From the NCBI GenBank assembly GCA_050253535.1, contig JBFWIW010000002.1:1-64000 (forward strand): DNA of 64,000 nt, read 5' to 3'. This DNA is from JBFWIW01 sp050253535. GTDB taxonomy: Bacteria; Bacillota; Clostridia; Oscillospirales; Oscillospiraceae. How positions within the stretch are numbered: position 1 is the stretch's first letter; each line of letters starts with the position of its first letter. Under the pieces are notes generated by a model. The model did no database searches. It was not told where the DNA came from and saw only the letters and a program-made list of their open reading frames with translations. This document shows, piece after piece, positions 8,702-16,542 of this stretch. A program made the position numbers and the translations under genes.

Positions 8702-9202
8702 TTATTCTTGCATTGATTGTATCTTTGCATCCTTATACCGATGCAACTTTAGCATCAGCAAACGAGCTATGGGCTGGGCAATACACGACTCGATGAAGAA
8801 TGAAATGGAAAAATTACGGGGCCATTTATAAAAAAACAAATGGATCGGAGTCATACTGATTTGGCGGTTCCCAATCCAAGTGCCAATCACAGTTAGAAAG
8901 CTAGACATCAGCAATACGGAAAAGAGAATATTAATCAAAATATGGCAGCTAAAGCTGTCTTCCGCTTTCACAATGCGGTAAGTTAACCATTCGGCTGGTT
9001 TATAGGTGAGCAACACTAGCGCAATAACAGAAATCCAGATAAACGGAATAACCTTGAGAGTATCGGCCCAGATGTACAAGTGAAATCCCATCTCGAAAAA
9101 TGTAATGAGCGGCGCGATAAAATTAACGGAAATAACTGATATAACAGCCATAAACAGCGCAAATTCCTTTTTGTCACGCGGCAACTTCATGAAAAATTCC
9201 AT
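8702..9202 (-). CDS. DUF2798 family membrane protein
   Basis: A 166-residue integral membrane protein with about four segments, opening with MKLPRDKKEFALFM, the hallmark of the DUF2798 family (two copies of a two-helix unit). The function of the family is unknown. ATG 9202 has GGAG nine bases upstream; ATG 9190 is a weaker alternative. It lies downstream of a promoter with an operator-like palindrome (9304-9331), but a terminator hairpin at 9234-9271 intervenes. A broken PadR regulator lies about 270 bp upstream in the opposite direction, possibly its former repressor. Confidence 0.7.
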   Translation of the reverse strand: MEFFMKLPRDKKEFALFMAVISVISVNFIAPLITFFEMGFHLYIWADTLKVIPFIWISVIALVLLTYKPAEWLTYRIVKAEDSFSCHILINILFSVLLMSSFLTVIGTWIGNRQISMTPIHLFFYKWPRNFSISFFIESCIAQPIARLLMLKLHRYKDAKIQSMQE

Positions 9203-9233
9203 TTATCTTTTCTCCATTCGAATATCCTGAGTA

Positions 9234-9271
9234 AAAAAATAAAGCACGAAACTAACAAGTAGTTTCGTGCT
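9234..9271 (-). terminator. Hairpin with T-run between promoter and DUF2798 gene
   Basis: An 11-bp perfect stem, AGCACGAAACT and its complement. On the minus strand it is followed by TTATTTTTTT. It lies between the leftward promoter (9304-9331) and the start at 9202, so it would stop most transcripts before the gene or act as an attenuator. Confidence 0.65.
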
Positions 9272-9303
9272 GATTTCTTATACGCACAAAATATTTTATT
9301 ATT

Positions 9304-9331
9304 ATTATACATCAATTATGTAAAAAGTCAA
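9304..9331 (-). promoter_or_regulatory. Sigma-A-type promoter with overlapping palindrome
   Basis: On the minus strand: TTGACT (9331-9326), 16-bp spacer, TATAAT (9309-9304). TACAT-N5-ATGTA (9308-9322) overlaps the spacer and the edge of the -10, the usual place for a repressor. The ATGT/ACAT half-sites resemble PadR-type operators (inference). Confidence 0.5.
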
Positions 9332-9338
9332 GTATTTT

Positions 9339-9367
9339 GGATGTAATCAAATGTAATCAAATGTAAC
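9339..9367. repeat. Tandem 10-bp repeat
   Basis: ATGTAATCAA occurs twice head to tail, then a partial third copy ATGTAA. The period is one helical turn, so it could be a binding site array. It is just upstream of the minus-strand promoter at 9304-9331. Confidence 0.5.
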
Positions 9368-9377
9368 CCCGAAGGAA

Positions 9378-9394
9378 TAGGGTAGTATACCCTA
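9378..9394. promoter_or_regulatory. Perfect inverted repeat, possible operator
   Basis: TAGGGTA-GTA-TACCCTA, 7-bp arms. Located upstream of the PadR remnant. Binding protein unknown. Confidence 0.4.
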
Positions 9395-9419
9395 TGTTTT
9401 AAAAGGATGTGTACAAAAC

Positions 9420-9455
9420 AAAAGCAGGCTGATGAAATATCAGCCTGCTTTTGTC
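9420..9455 (+). terminator. Bidirectional terminator
   Basis: AAAAGCAGGCTGA and its perfect 13-base complement around a 7-base loop, then TTTTGTCGTT. No intact gene ends into it, which fits the eroded state of this region. Confidence 0.6.
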
Positions 9456-9469
9456 GTTATGACCACTCG

Positions 9470-9720
9470 AGGGTCATTCGCATGGTACGAGCGTTCATAA
9501 GAACAAATGGAACTCGGAAAATTTCTGGCAGGAGAGCTTTGGGCAGATCTATCCAACTCTCAAGGAACTGAGGGGTTGGCCGTTAGCTCCGACCATACGG
9601 AGGCCGGAAACGGTCGCGGGCAGATAGTATACTACATCACCGGCGCGGGCAGAAAAATGCTATCTGATTGGCTGCGTGAGGAACCAGAAATCGAGAAGCT
9701 CAGATACGAAATACTAAGCA
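9470..9720 (+). pseudogene. Remnant of a PadR-family transcriptional regulator
   Basis: The stretch 9517-9570 reads ENFWQESFGQIYPTLKEL, the classic PadR winged-helix signature. Homology continues in another frame as GLAVSSDHTEAGNGRGQ, then YYITGAGRKMLSDWL and EKLRYEI. One missing base near 9570 accounts for the frame change. The N-terminal helix and the C-terminal coiled coil are absent; after about 9720 the sequence becomes the antisense of the AraC gene end. It is therefore a dead fragment. A 90-codon ORF at 9507-9779 spans it but would give a hybrid product. Confidence 0.7.
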
Positions 9721-10611
9721 ACCGCCCCGACTCTTTTTGCTTCGATATGCATTTGGCGTCATATTTGTATTTCTCTTAAAATGTTCAATAAAGTGACTCG
9801 TATAGTTAAATCCCACCATTTGAGCTATTTCAGTTATGGTGTACCCGGTGCTATTCAACAATTCTATCGCCTTGTTTATTCGATACTTGCTTAAATACTT
9901 TTGTGGAGTAGTGAGCAGTACAGTTTTGAAGCAGCGGCAACATTCACCTACGCTGATATTAGCCGCATCAGCAATATCTTTGGTAGATAAATTTTCTGAA
10001 TAATGCTGATGGATATATTCCAACATTTTGTGTATTCGCTGTTGCTTGATAAAATATTGCTGCGGCTGTTTCGTAACTTCACTGGATATATGTTTTATTA
10101 AAAGATACCATATCTCCACAGTCTTTATGGAGATAAGGTACTCTGGAGCAAAGAAATTATCATCGCACATTATGGACTCAAGTTTGGCCATTATATCGAG
10201 TACTTCGCGCTCCCAATCTACCGTAGGCGATAATACTTTTACCTGAAACGCAGGGTTTGTAACATAAGGAAATACATAATTTTGTTCCATTCTGCTGCCA
10301 GAAAAAAAAGATAAGAATTTTGTGTGAAAATTAAAGCTTATGTATTCGCCATTATATATGGTTGGGGTACAGTGGAGGCATCCGCAATTGATGAAAAGCC
10401 CTTCCCCCTTATGTAGTTCATATTCAATGCCATTTACCTGTATTATAACTTTGTCTTTAATTACAAGGGTAAATTGTGGCTCCTCATGCCAATGGTAATC
10501 GTAATATTCCTGCCTGTTTGCATCAACAATATCTTTGGTAACACAGGTCATTTGAAACGGGAAAGCCGTATCCTCATAATAATAGATATCATGAAATATA
10601 TTTTGTTCCAT
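9700..10611 (-). CDS. AraC family transcriptional regulator
   Basis: A 303-residue regulator: an N-terminal cupin-like sensing domain (about 15-150, with HWHEEPQFTLVI and GEGLFINCGCLHC typical of small-ligand AraC proteins) and a C-terminal double helix-turn-helix (about 200-295; STKDIADAANISVG and ITEIAQMVGFNYTSHF). ATG 10611 has GAGGA six bases upstream. The last few residues are read through the PadR remnant, suggesting the C-terminus was altered by a rearrangement just after the DNA-binding domain. It is divergent from the EamA transporter at 10821, its probable target. Confidence 0.9.
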   Translation of the reverse strand: MEQNIFHDIYYYEDTAFPFQMTCVTKDIVDANRQEYYDYHWHEEPQFTLVIKDKVIIQVNGIEYELHKGEGLFINCGCLHCTPTIYNGEYISFNFHTKFLSFFSGSRMEQNYVFPYVTNPAFQVKVLSPTVDWEREVLDIMAKLESIMCDDNFFAPEYLISIKTVEIWYLLIKHISSEVTKQPQQYFIKQQRIHKMLEYIHQHYSENLSTKDIADAANISVGECCRCFKTVLLTTPQKYLSKYRINKAIELLNSTGYTITEIAQMVGFNYTSHFIEHFKRNTNMTPNAYRSKKSRGGCLVFRI

Positions 10612-10679
10612 AGCAATTCCTCGTCTGGTTAAGAATTTGATATTTTCTGCCAATATCAACGTACTCTAATAGGTAAAGA

Positions 10680-10691
10680 TATGATATCATA
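10680..10691. promoter_or_regulatory. Palindrome in the araC/eamA divergent region
   Basis: TATGATATCATA is a perfect 12-bp palindrome 70 bp upstream of the AraC start and 130 bp upstream of the transporter. It is a candidate operator; evidence is position only. Confidence 0.3.
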
Positions 10692-10820
10692 ATTATCGCG
10701 TACTTGAATTAAATATGCAAGATTAATAGCCAAAATTGATGCTGAAGAGTGTTGCGTGTGACACATTTCAATTCAATTCTGGCTAAAAATTTGGTATTCA
10801 CGCAAGGAGAATTCACTTAG

Positions 10821-11738
10821 ATGAAGTTGACAAAAGAAAGATTTGCCGAAGGTGTCCTATTATTCATTACCATGATATGGGGTTCAAGCTTTGTAATTGC
10901 AAATATCGCACTTGATGCAGGCCTATCCCCGCTCTTTATTCTCATGTGCCGTTTTTTTATCGCCTCGCTTGTTATGGGAATTGTTTACCATAAACGATTA
11001 AGAAAGAATCTGCATCTAAAGAATGTAAAACCGGGCATCATACTGGGAATTATTTTTTTGACGGCATTTTATCTGCAGATGATAGGCCTTAAATACTCAA
11101 CGCCTTCAAATAACGCCATCATAACATCTGTAAATGTTGTTTTGGTACCTTTTATCTGCTGGCTGATTGTAAAACGCCGCCCTGCTCCAATCAACTTTGT
11201 TTCTTGTTTCATAAGTTTAGTTGGAATCGCCGTCATATCAGTTGATCTATCCTCCGGATTTTCGCTTCATTTAGGCGACAGTTTTTCTGTTCTGTCTGCT
11301 GTTATGTTTGCGGCACAGATTGTTGCAGTCGGAGAAATGTCAAAGAGCTCAGAATACGTCACTTTGGTATTCACTGAATTTGTTACTGCCGCCATTATCG
11401 CAATGACACTGTATTTCATAACAGAACATGATTTACATGCATTTATAAATCGGGCTGGTTGGATACCGATTCTGTATCTTGGAGTCGTTTGTACTTGCAT
11501 CTGTTTCTTTTTACAGGCCTGGTCTTTACGAGGTGTCGAATCTTCACGAGGAGCTGTTATTATGTCATTGGAATCGTTATTTGGAGCTTCTCTTTCTATT
11601 ATCGTAGGAATCGATTCTCTTAACTGGCACATAGTAGTCGGAGGTCTTGCACTGATTATTGCCGTTATTTTGCCAGAAATAAAATTTTTTAAAAAAACTC
11701 TTTATCCATCTCTGAAAACTAATGCTCATCATAATTAG
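10821..11738 (+). CDS. EamA/DMT family transporter
   Basis: A 305-residue inner-membrane carrier with ten predicted helices arranged as two EamA repeats (about 8-140 and 150-290). It opens with FITMIWGSSFVIANIAL, a typical DMT first helix. The family exports metabolites such as amino acids or drugs; the substrate cannot be inferred here. ATG 10821 follows AAGGAGA at about ten bases. It is divergent from an AraC regulator, which probably controls it. Confidence 0.9.
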   Translation: MKLTKERFAEGVLLFITMIWGSSFVIANIALDAGLSPLFILMCRFFIASLVMGIVYHKRLRKNLHLKNVKPGIILGIIFLTAFYLQMIGLKYSTPSNNAIITSVNVVLVPFICWLIVKRRPAPINFVSCFISLVGIAVISVDLSSGFSLHLGDSFSVLSAVMFAAQIVAVGEMSKSSEYVTLVFTEFVTAAIIAMTLYFITEHDLHAFINRAGWIPILYLGVVCTCICFFLQAWSLRGVESSRGAVIMSLESLFGASLSIIVGIDSLNWHIVVGGLALIIAVILPEIKFFKKTLYPSLKTNAHHN

Positions 11739-11799
11739 CATTGTGACAAATGAACTGAATATCCTCGCCTTGTGCATAATTGACTTTGCTCTACGGAGT

Positions 11800-11947
11800 C
11801 AGAAAAACGAGGTTCGGCTTTGCGGTCACCGTGCTCCGGTAAATCGAATCTCAAAGTCTGGCATCCTTTCTTCATAGCTTTCTCAGCCTTATTTGACTGA
11901 TCACCATGCACGGCAATAAAGACACTGCTCGATGTAGGCCTCCACAA
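11800..11947 (-). pseudogene. Fragment of an alpha/beta hydrolase
   Basis: The minus-strand translation contains VFIAVHGDQSNKAEKAM followed by QTLRFDLPEHGDRKAEP, which resembles the oxyanion-hole and DLPEHGxR region of the clostridial alpha/beta hydrolases. The piece between SNK and KKG is about eight residues shorter than expected, there is no nucleophile Ser, and the frame runs out. It is a decayed remnant. Confidence 0.45.
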
Positions 11948-12017
11948 AATTGCGAGAATCCCCTTTATTGATAAGTTTTATGTTTTCATTCTGACTTCTT
12001 CCCTTTTAAGTGTAGTA

Positions 12018-12073
12018 TAAAATTAAAATCGTTTCTACAGGATGATTTCTCAAATCCTATAGAAACGATTTTG
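12018..12073. repeat. Long inverted repeat
   Basis: AAAATCGTTTCTA, one mismatch, AGGAT, then the complement ATCCT and TAGAAACGATTTT. An 18-bp stem followed by GGTCCGAGTG. It could be a terminator or an element end; no neighbouring gene clearly uses it. Confidence 0.45.
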
Positions 12074-12240
12074 GTCCGAGTGTTCTTACAGCATTTACAC
12101 GAAAAAGACAGTAATATCAATGGTTTCAGGGCAGTAGAGAAGCAGTATTTACACCTAAAAATTGAAAATTTAATTGCTATCACTGGCGGCCTATGTATAA
12201 TAAAAAGCAAAGATGTATGTTAATGGGAGGAGTGATGTTG

Positions 12241-13011
12241 ATGGGCGAAAATCTATCAACCCAAAGCAACTCTGAAAGCATCAAAGACGAATTTGATAAT
12301 AAAATCGGCCGGCTGACGAAAAGCAGGGCTTATCTCGATTTCTGCGAAGAGGTATACGGATACAGAATGTATCTGTTCAACATGATGGATAGGGAGCAGC
12401 TTGATTTTGTTTTTAATTCAATTTTATTGTCATCGGACGATACTCTTCTGGATCTGGGATGCGGTTCGGGAAGTATATTGAATTTGCTTGTCGAAAAATA
12501 CGAGTGTTCGGGAATCGGCATTGATCAGTTAAATATTGATATTATGGGGAAGAGCAACAAATCTGTTACCTATTTAAACGGCGACATTGACCGTCTTCCT
12601 GATTACCATCTGAAACCGACAGTCACGTTGTCCATCGACAGCCTGTATTTCAGTAATGACTTGGACACATTGTTCCGTACTTTATATGGCTTTCGAAACA
12701 GCAGAATGTACTTGTTTTATTCTCAGTACCTGTTTGAAGAAACTACAGGTGACAGGAGTATCCTGCGTGGAGATCATACGAAAGTCGCCGACATTCTGAA
12801 TAAGAACGAGTTTTCTTATGAAACAATTGATTATAGTAAAAACGAACAGTTATTGTACGAAAAAGCTTTGGTGGCGCTGAAAAAGCGTAAAGAAGAGTTT
12901 TGGAGCGAAGGAAACTCAGATCTATATGAGAGCAAGCTCAAAGAAGACATGATAGGAAAGCGCCTCTATGATAAAGGTCTTGCAAGCAGGTTTCTTTATA
13001 TCATTAAATGA
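12241..13011 (+). CDS. Class I SAM-dependent methyltransferase
   Basis: A 256-residue protein with the glycine-rich SAM motif LLDLGCGSGSILNLL (about 78-92), an acidic residue at the end of strand two (GIGIDQLN) and the GDIDRLP motif. The substrate is unknown. Start: ATG 12241, with AGGAG eight bases upstream; ATG 12235 is in frame and closer to GGAGG, and ATG 12193 lacks a site. It stands alone upstream of tRNA-Leu and in the opposite orientation. Confidence 0.8.
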   Translation: MGENLSTQSNSESIKDEFDNKIGRLTKSRAYLDFCEEVYGYRMYLFNMMDREQLDFVFNSILLSSDDTLLDLGCGSGSILNLLVEKYECSGIGIDQLNIDIMGKSNKSVTYLNGDIDRLPDYHLKPTVTLSIDSLYFSNDLDTLFRTLYGFRNSRMYLFYSQYLFEETTGDRSILRGDHTKVADILNKNEFSYETIDYSKNEQLLYEKALVALKKRKEEFWSEGNSDLYESKLKEDMIGKRLYDKGLASRFLYIIK

Positions 13012-13042
13012 CCGGATGCTACGAGGCTTGTACCGCATACGC

Positions 13043-13080
13043 AAAAAATCAGAGCCGTCGAATCCGACGGCTCTGATTTT
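13043..13080 (-). terminator. Terminator of tRNA-Leu (bidirectional)
   Basis: AAAATCAGAGCCGTCG, a four-base loop and its perfect complement, with T-run on the minus strand. It starts directly at the tRNA 3' end and also faces the methyltransferase stop at 13011. Confidence 0.85.
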
Positions 13081-13167
13081 GGTGCGCGAGGCGGGACTTG
13101 AACCCGCACCCTCGTATTGAGGACTAGAACCTGAATCTAGCGAGTCTGCCAATTCCACCACTCGCGC
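13080..13167 (-). tRNA. tRNA-Leu (anticodon CAG), CCA encoded
   Basis: An 88-nt gene on the minus strand with acceptor GCGCGAG pairing CTCGCGC, the long variable arm of a class II tRNA, and anticodon stem CTAGA/TCTAG enclosing TTCAGGT, so the anticodon is CAG. The T-arm reads GCGGGTTCAAGTCCCGC and ACCA is encoded. The 3' end points toward the AT-rich accessory region to its left, the geometry expected of a tRNA used as an integration site. Confidence 0.95.
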
Positions 13168-13336
13168 ATATTTGAGGCGTTTTTTATAATACCACCTGCG
13201 GATTTTCATGTCAATACCAAATCCTCAACTTATATTGAGGTGTTGCGGTATTTCCGCCTGAGTATTATAATGTTTCCAGTCAGGCCCGCAAAAGCCAAAT
13301 ATTGCAGAAATATTAGATACGGAAAGGGAAATTGCT

Positions 13337-14266
13337 ATGCAGACGATACGCCAGGACGGTAACTACAGCTATTTATTTTCGCGATATGCGCCGGTCGTCG
13401 CAACGGTTGAGCCCGGAGAGATGATCGAGGTCTACACGGAGGACGCATTCAGCGGACTCGTAAAGGAAGAGACAGACCTGCCGAGCAAGCTCAAACGCAT
13501 AGGGCCGAACCCGCAGGTGGGGCCTGTTTTCGTAAAAGGTGCCATACCGGGGGACACGCTCGCAGTTCACATCCATTCAATTGAATTAACAAGAGATTAC
13601 GGTGCGAGCCAGATTTCGACGGCGTTTGGAGGTTTGCAGGCCACAAAATTCACTGCAATGCTTCATGAACCTTTTGAAAACCGTGTTTTCAAATACCTGA
13701 TAGACGGTGACCGGGCATACCACCCGAGGTATCCGCAGCTCTCGTTCAATGTCGACCCGTTTCTGGGCACTATCGCGACGGCGCCGAAGCTGGAAGCACT
13801 ATCAACCATGGTACCGTTCGATCACGGCGGGAACATGGATGTTCCCGCGGTAAAGCCCGGCAACACGGTCTATCTGCCGGTGGACGTCGAGGGCGCATAT
13901 TTCTTCACCGGGGACTGCCATGCGAGGCAGGGGGACGGCGAGCTTTGCGGTACGGCGGTCGAAATCTCGGCAAAGGTGCGGCTCTCCTTCGACATCGTTA
14001 AAAAAATGAACACCCAATGGCCGAGGATTGAGAGTGCGACGCACTATATGGCGGTTGGTTCGGCGCGCCCTTTGGAGGACGCCGCTAGGATTGCCTGGTG
14101 CGAGTTAATATCTTGGATGACCGAGCTCGGCTGGGAAAAGGAACATGCCTACCAGATGCTCTCACAGGTGGGCGAGATGACGCTTGGAAATATGGTCGAC
14201 CCTAATTACAGTATGGTTGCGAAGATTGAGAAAAAGTATGCGGATTATTTTATAAATAACGCATAA
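13337..14266 (+). CDS. Acetamidase/formamidase family protein
   Basis: A 309-residue amidohydrolase of the FmdA/AmdA family, which hydrolyses short amides to the acid and ammonia. Signature pieces are GPVFVKGAIPGDTL (about 62-75), PFDHGGNMDVPA and GDCHARQGDGELCG (about 195-208), the family's conserved core. Length is normal. ATG 13337 follows GGAAAGGGAA. It is monocistronic, ending before the hairpin at 14273. The substrate is not certain, since many homologues act on unknown amides. Confidence 0.9.
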   Translation: MQTIRQDGNYSYLFSRYAPVVATVEPGEMIEVYTEDAFSGLVKEETDLPSKLKRIGPNPQVGPVFVKGAIPGDTLAVHIHSIELTRDYGASQISTAFGGLQATKFTAMLHEPFENRVFKYLIDGDRAYHPRYPQLSFNVDPFLGTIATAPKLEALSTMVPFDHGGNMDVPAVKPGNTVYLPVDVEGAYFFTGDCHARQGDGELCGTAVEISAKVRLSFDIVKKMNTQWPRIESATHYMAVGSARPLEDAARIAWCELISWMTELGWEKEHAYQMLSQVGEMTLGNMVDPNYSMVAKIEKKYADYFINNA

Positions 14267-14272
14267 TAAGTA

Positions 14273-14303
14273 AATCAAAGAAGCCCTTCGCGCTTCTTTG
14301 ATT
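14273..14303 (+). terminator. Terminator of the acetamidase/formamidase gene
   Basis: AATCAAAGAAGC, loop CCTTCGC, perfect 12-base complement. Located seven bases after the stop. Confidence 0.75.
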
Positions 14304-14312
14304 GCATGAGAC

Positions 14313-14355
14313 AGCTGCTCAGCCGCAGCCGCCATGAAAAGCGTCATTTTCGCTG
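14313..14355. repeat. Dispersed hairpin repeat, copy 1
   Basis: The 43-bp stretch beginning AGCTGCTCAGCCGCAGCC matches 31689-31731 at about four bases in five, including the inner hairpin AGCTGC/CGCAGC and the following GTCATTT. Both copies directly follow a terminator hairpin. Confidence 0.5.
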
Positions 14356-14457
14356 TGCAAGACTTTATCTCTTAATCCGTATAATTAGTGAGATGACAAA
14401 TTATGTTAAATATAGCCGGAAATATTATAGCCTCAAATTATTATTGGAGGGGTCAGA

Positions 14458-14964
14458 ATGAGTTTTAAAAGAATTAAACCGCAGGACATAGATGGCAACC
14501 CGTTTTCAATGATTGGGGAGGAGTGGATGCTGATAACCGGCGGCAACGCGGACGGATTCAACAGCATGACGGCCTCGTGGGGCGCGCTCGGCGTCCAGTG
14601 GGAAAAGCCGGTGGCGCACTGCCTTGTCCGCCCGACTCGCCACACCTATAAATTTATCGATCAATGCGACTACTATACACTTTCTTTTTATGACTCGAAG
14701 TATGCGGATAAGCTCTCATATTTCGGCACGGTAAGCGGCCGTGACGAGGACAAGGTCAAGGGCTCCGGCTTCACGCCGAAAATACTCGACTGCGGAGCCG
14801 CCTGCTATGAGGAGGCGAATCTTATCCTCGTCTGTAAAAAGCTCTATTACCACGATATCAATCCCGCGGCGTTCAAGGTACCGGGGATTGAGGACAACTA
14901 CCCGAAAAAGGATTATCACCGCGTTTACGTCGGAGAAATCGTTGAAGTACTAAGTAGCCACTGA
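14458..14964 (+). CDS. Flavin reductase-like domain protein
   Basis: A 168-residue FMN-binding split-barrel protein (flavoredoxin / flavin reductase family). It has the family's N-terminal pattern, with NSMTASWGALGVQW around residues 38-52 and RPTRHTYKFI after it. A role as a flavin-dependent reductase or electron carrier is likely; the partner is unknown. ATG 14458 follows GGAGGGG at six to eight bases. The last codons and TGA overlap the left end of the inverted-repeat element at 14958-15109, so the original C-terminus may have been slightly different. Confidence 0.85.
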   Translation: MSFKRIKPQDIDGNPFSMIGEEWMLITGGNADGFNSMTASWGALGVQWEKPVAHCLVRPTRHTYKFIDQCDYYTLSFYDSKYADKLSYFGTVSGRDEDKVKGSGFTPKILDCGAACYEEANLILVCKKLYYHDINPAAFKVPGIEDNYPKKDYHRVYVGEIVEVLSSH

Positions 14965-15109
14965 TTAAATCAGCTGCCGGCGACCGAGCGGATTATTTTA
15001 TGCCAGTCTGTGAAGAAACCTCGTTAATACACCAAGTATTGCCTGCATTTTTTGAACAAACCGGCGAAGAAAATTCTCGCTTATTCATCCGACGCAATTT
15101 AATCAGTGG
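14958..15109. mobile_element. MITE-like element, copy 1
   Basis: A 152-bp unit bounded by CCACTGATTAAAT and ATTTAATCAGTGG, a perfect 13-bp inverted pair. In reverse orientation its interior matches 29652-29802 over almost its full length, with shared blocks such as TGTATTAACGAG, AAAATAAT and CAGG-AATAC. It is too small to encode a transposase. It sits between the flavin-reductase-like gene and hflX, overlapping the stop of the former and ending about 25 bp before the coding region of the latter. Confidence 0.7.
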
Positions 15110-15159
15110 TTATCTGAAAAAATGAGGCGGTCATTATAGAAAACATAATTGAAAAAGCC

Positions 15160-16401
15160 GTGCTCGCCGGACTGTCGGCGGACTGCATGGAAGAGAAAGA
15201 GCGCTCCACGGAGGAGAGCCTCGACGAGCTCGAGGCTCTCCTTGAGACGGCGGGCGGGATCTCGTGCGGGAGAGTACTGCAGAACAGGCCGACACCGGAC
15301 CCGCGTACGTTCATAGGCGAGGGGAAGACAGCCGAACTCAAGGCGCTGGTCGACGTAAACGCGTGTACGCTTGCCGTGTTCGACAACGAGCTCTCTCCAT
15401 CGCAGATGAGGGCACTCTCAAACGATCTTGGCGTGCGCGTAATAGACCGCTCCGGGCTCATACTGGATATTTTTGCACAACGCGCTCAGACACGCGAGGG
15501 AAGGCTGCAGGTTGAACTCGCTCAGTACAAATACCTTCTGCCGCGGCTTACCGGAATGTGGGGACACCTTGTGCGCCAGACGGCCTCGGGTGGCTCGAGT
15601 CCTATTGGTACGCGCGGCCCCGGTGAGACACAGCTGGAGACCGACAGACGCCACATAAGGCGCAGGATAGCAAAGCTCGAGGAGGAACTGGAGGAGGTCA
15701 GAAAGGTGCGCGGCACCCAGCGTCGGCGCCGCGAGAAGAACGGTATGCCGGTCGTGGCTCTCGTGGGCTACACGAACGCCGGGAAATCGACGCTGTTAAA
15801 CTATCTGACCGATGCGGGAATCCCCGCAAAAAATCGCCTTTTTGATACGCTCGACACAACGACGAGAAGGCTGCAGATAAGCCCGACGCTTGAAGTCCTG
15901 ATATCAGACACCGTTGGCTTTATAAGGAAGCTCCCTCACCATCTAGTTGAGGCTTTTAAAGCGACGCTTGAGGAGCTTACGTATGCCGACCTTCTCATAC
16001 ATGTCATAGACGCGTCGAATCCTGGCTGGCAGGAGCAGGCGCGGATTGTGGAAGAGCTTATTACCCAACTCGGTGCCAGCGAGACGCCGTACATTGATGT
16101 GTTCAACAAGGCAGACCTCTATACGGGCGACATACTGCCGGGAAGCGGCGGGTCCGTCGCCGTATCCGCGCTTACCGGTGTTGGGACGGACAAGCTTATA
16201 GAGAAGATCGAAAAGATACTCGACAAAGGAAAAAAGCGAGTCGTCCTCCACCTGCCGTACGACAAAGGAGGGCTTCTTGAAATACTCCACCGCGACGCGT
16301 CGGTGCTGCGCACCGATTACCTCGATGGCTGTATAGAGGTCGAGGTCGTATTGAATCCCGAGACCTACGGCAAGGTGCGATCCTTCATCCCAGAGGTTTA
16401 G
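15160..16401 (+). CDS. hflX: GTPase HflX
   Basis: A ribosome-associated GTPase that splits stalled or stress-damaged 70S ribosomes. The 413 residues include an N-terminal HflX domain, the linker GTRGPGETQLETDRR (about 150-164), and the G domain with GYTNAGKST (about 203), DTVGFIRKLP (about 250) and NKAD (about 316). The start is uncertain. The first GTG is 15160 but has no ribosome site, whereas the open frame extends upstream to ATT 15133, which has GAGG five bases before it. The extra nine codons (IIENIIEKA) resemble the usual N-terminus, so an ATT start is possible. The MITE-like element ends just upstream. Confidence 0.93.
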   Translation: MLAGLSADCMEEKERSTEESLDELEALLETAGGISCGRVLQNRPTPDPRTFIGEGKTAELKALVDVNACTLAVFDNELSPSQMRALSNDLGVRVIDRSGLILDIFAQRAQTREGRLQVELAQYKYLLPRLTGMWGHLVRQTASGGSSPIGTRGPGETQLETDRRHIRRRIAKLEEELEEVRKVRGTQRRRREKNGMPVVALVGYTNAGKSTLLNYLTDAGIPAKNRLFDTLDTTTRRLQISPTLEVLISDTVGFIRKLPHHLVEAFKATLEELTYADLLIHVIDASNPGWQEQARIVEELITQLGASETPYIDVFNKADLYTGDILPGSGGSVAVSALTGVGTDKLIEKIEKILDKGKKRVVLHLPYDKGGLLEILHRDASVLRTDYLDGCIEVEVVLNPETYGKVRSFIPEV

Positions 16402-16542
16402 TATGAAGAGCTTCATAATGAAATTTAATAAAATATTTCGATTGCTATCAGCAAACACGGCGGCCGAAAAAGATGGGCCAAACATCCCGTACGCGGGAGA
16501 ATTTTATGTTTATTTGTGCTCTGGAGAACATTGGAGGTTACT

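Larger units (their letters stand above)
11739..12240. other. Gene-poor stretch with remnants and an inverted repeat
   Basis: A 500-bp stretch between the transporter and the methyltransferase. It holds an antisense alpha/beta-hydrolase fragment (11800-11947), a long imperfect hairpin (12018-12073) and a repeat copy (about 12112-12158) shared with 3170-3217. Nothing else supported. Confidence 0.45.

Noticed and set aside
9378..9394. CsoR-type copper operator
   Set aside because: The arms point the opposite way (GGGTA...TACCC instead of TACCC...GGGTA) and no copper gene is near.
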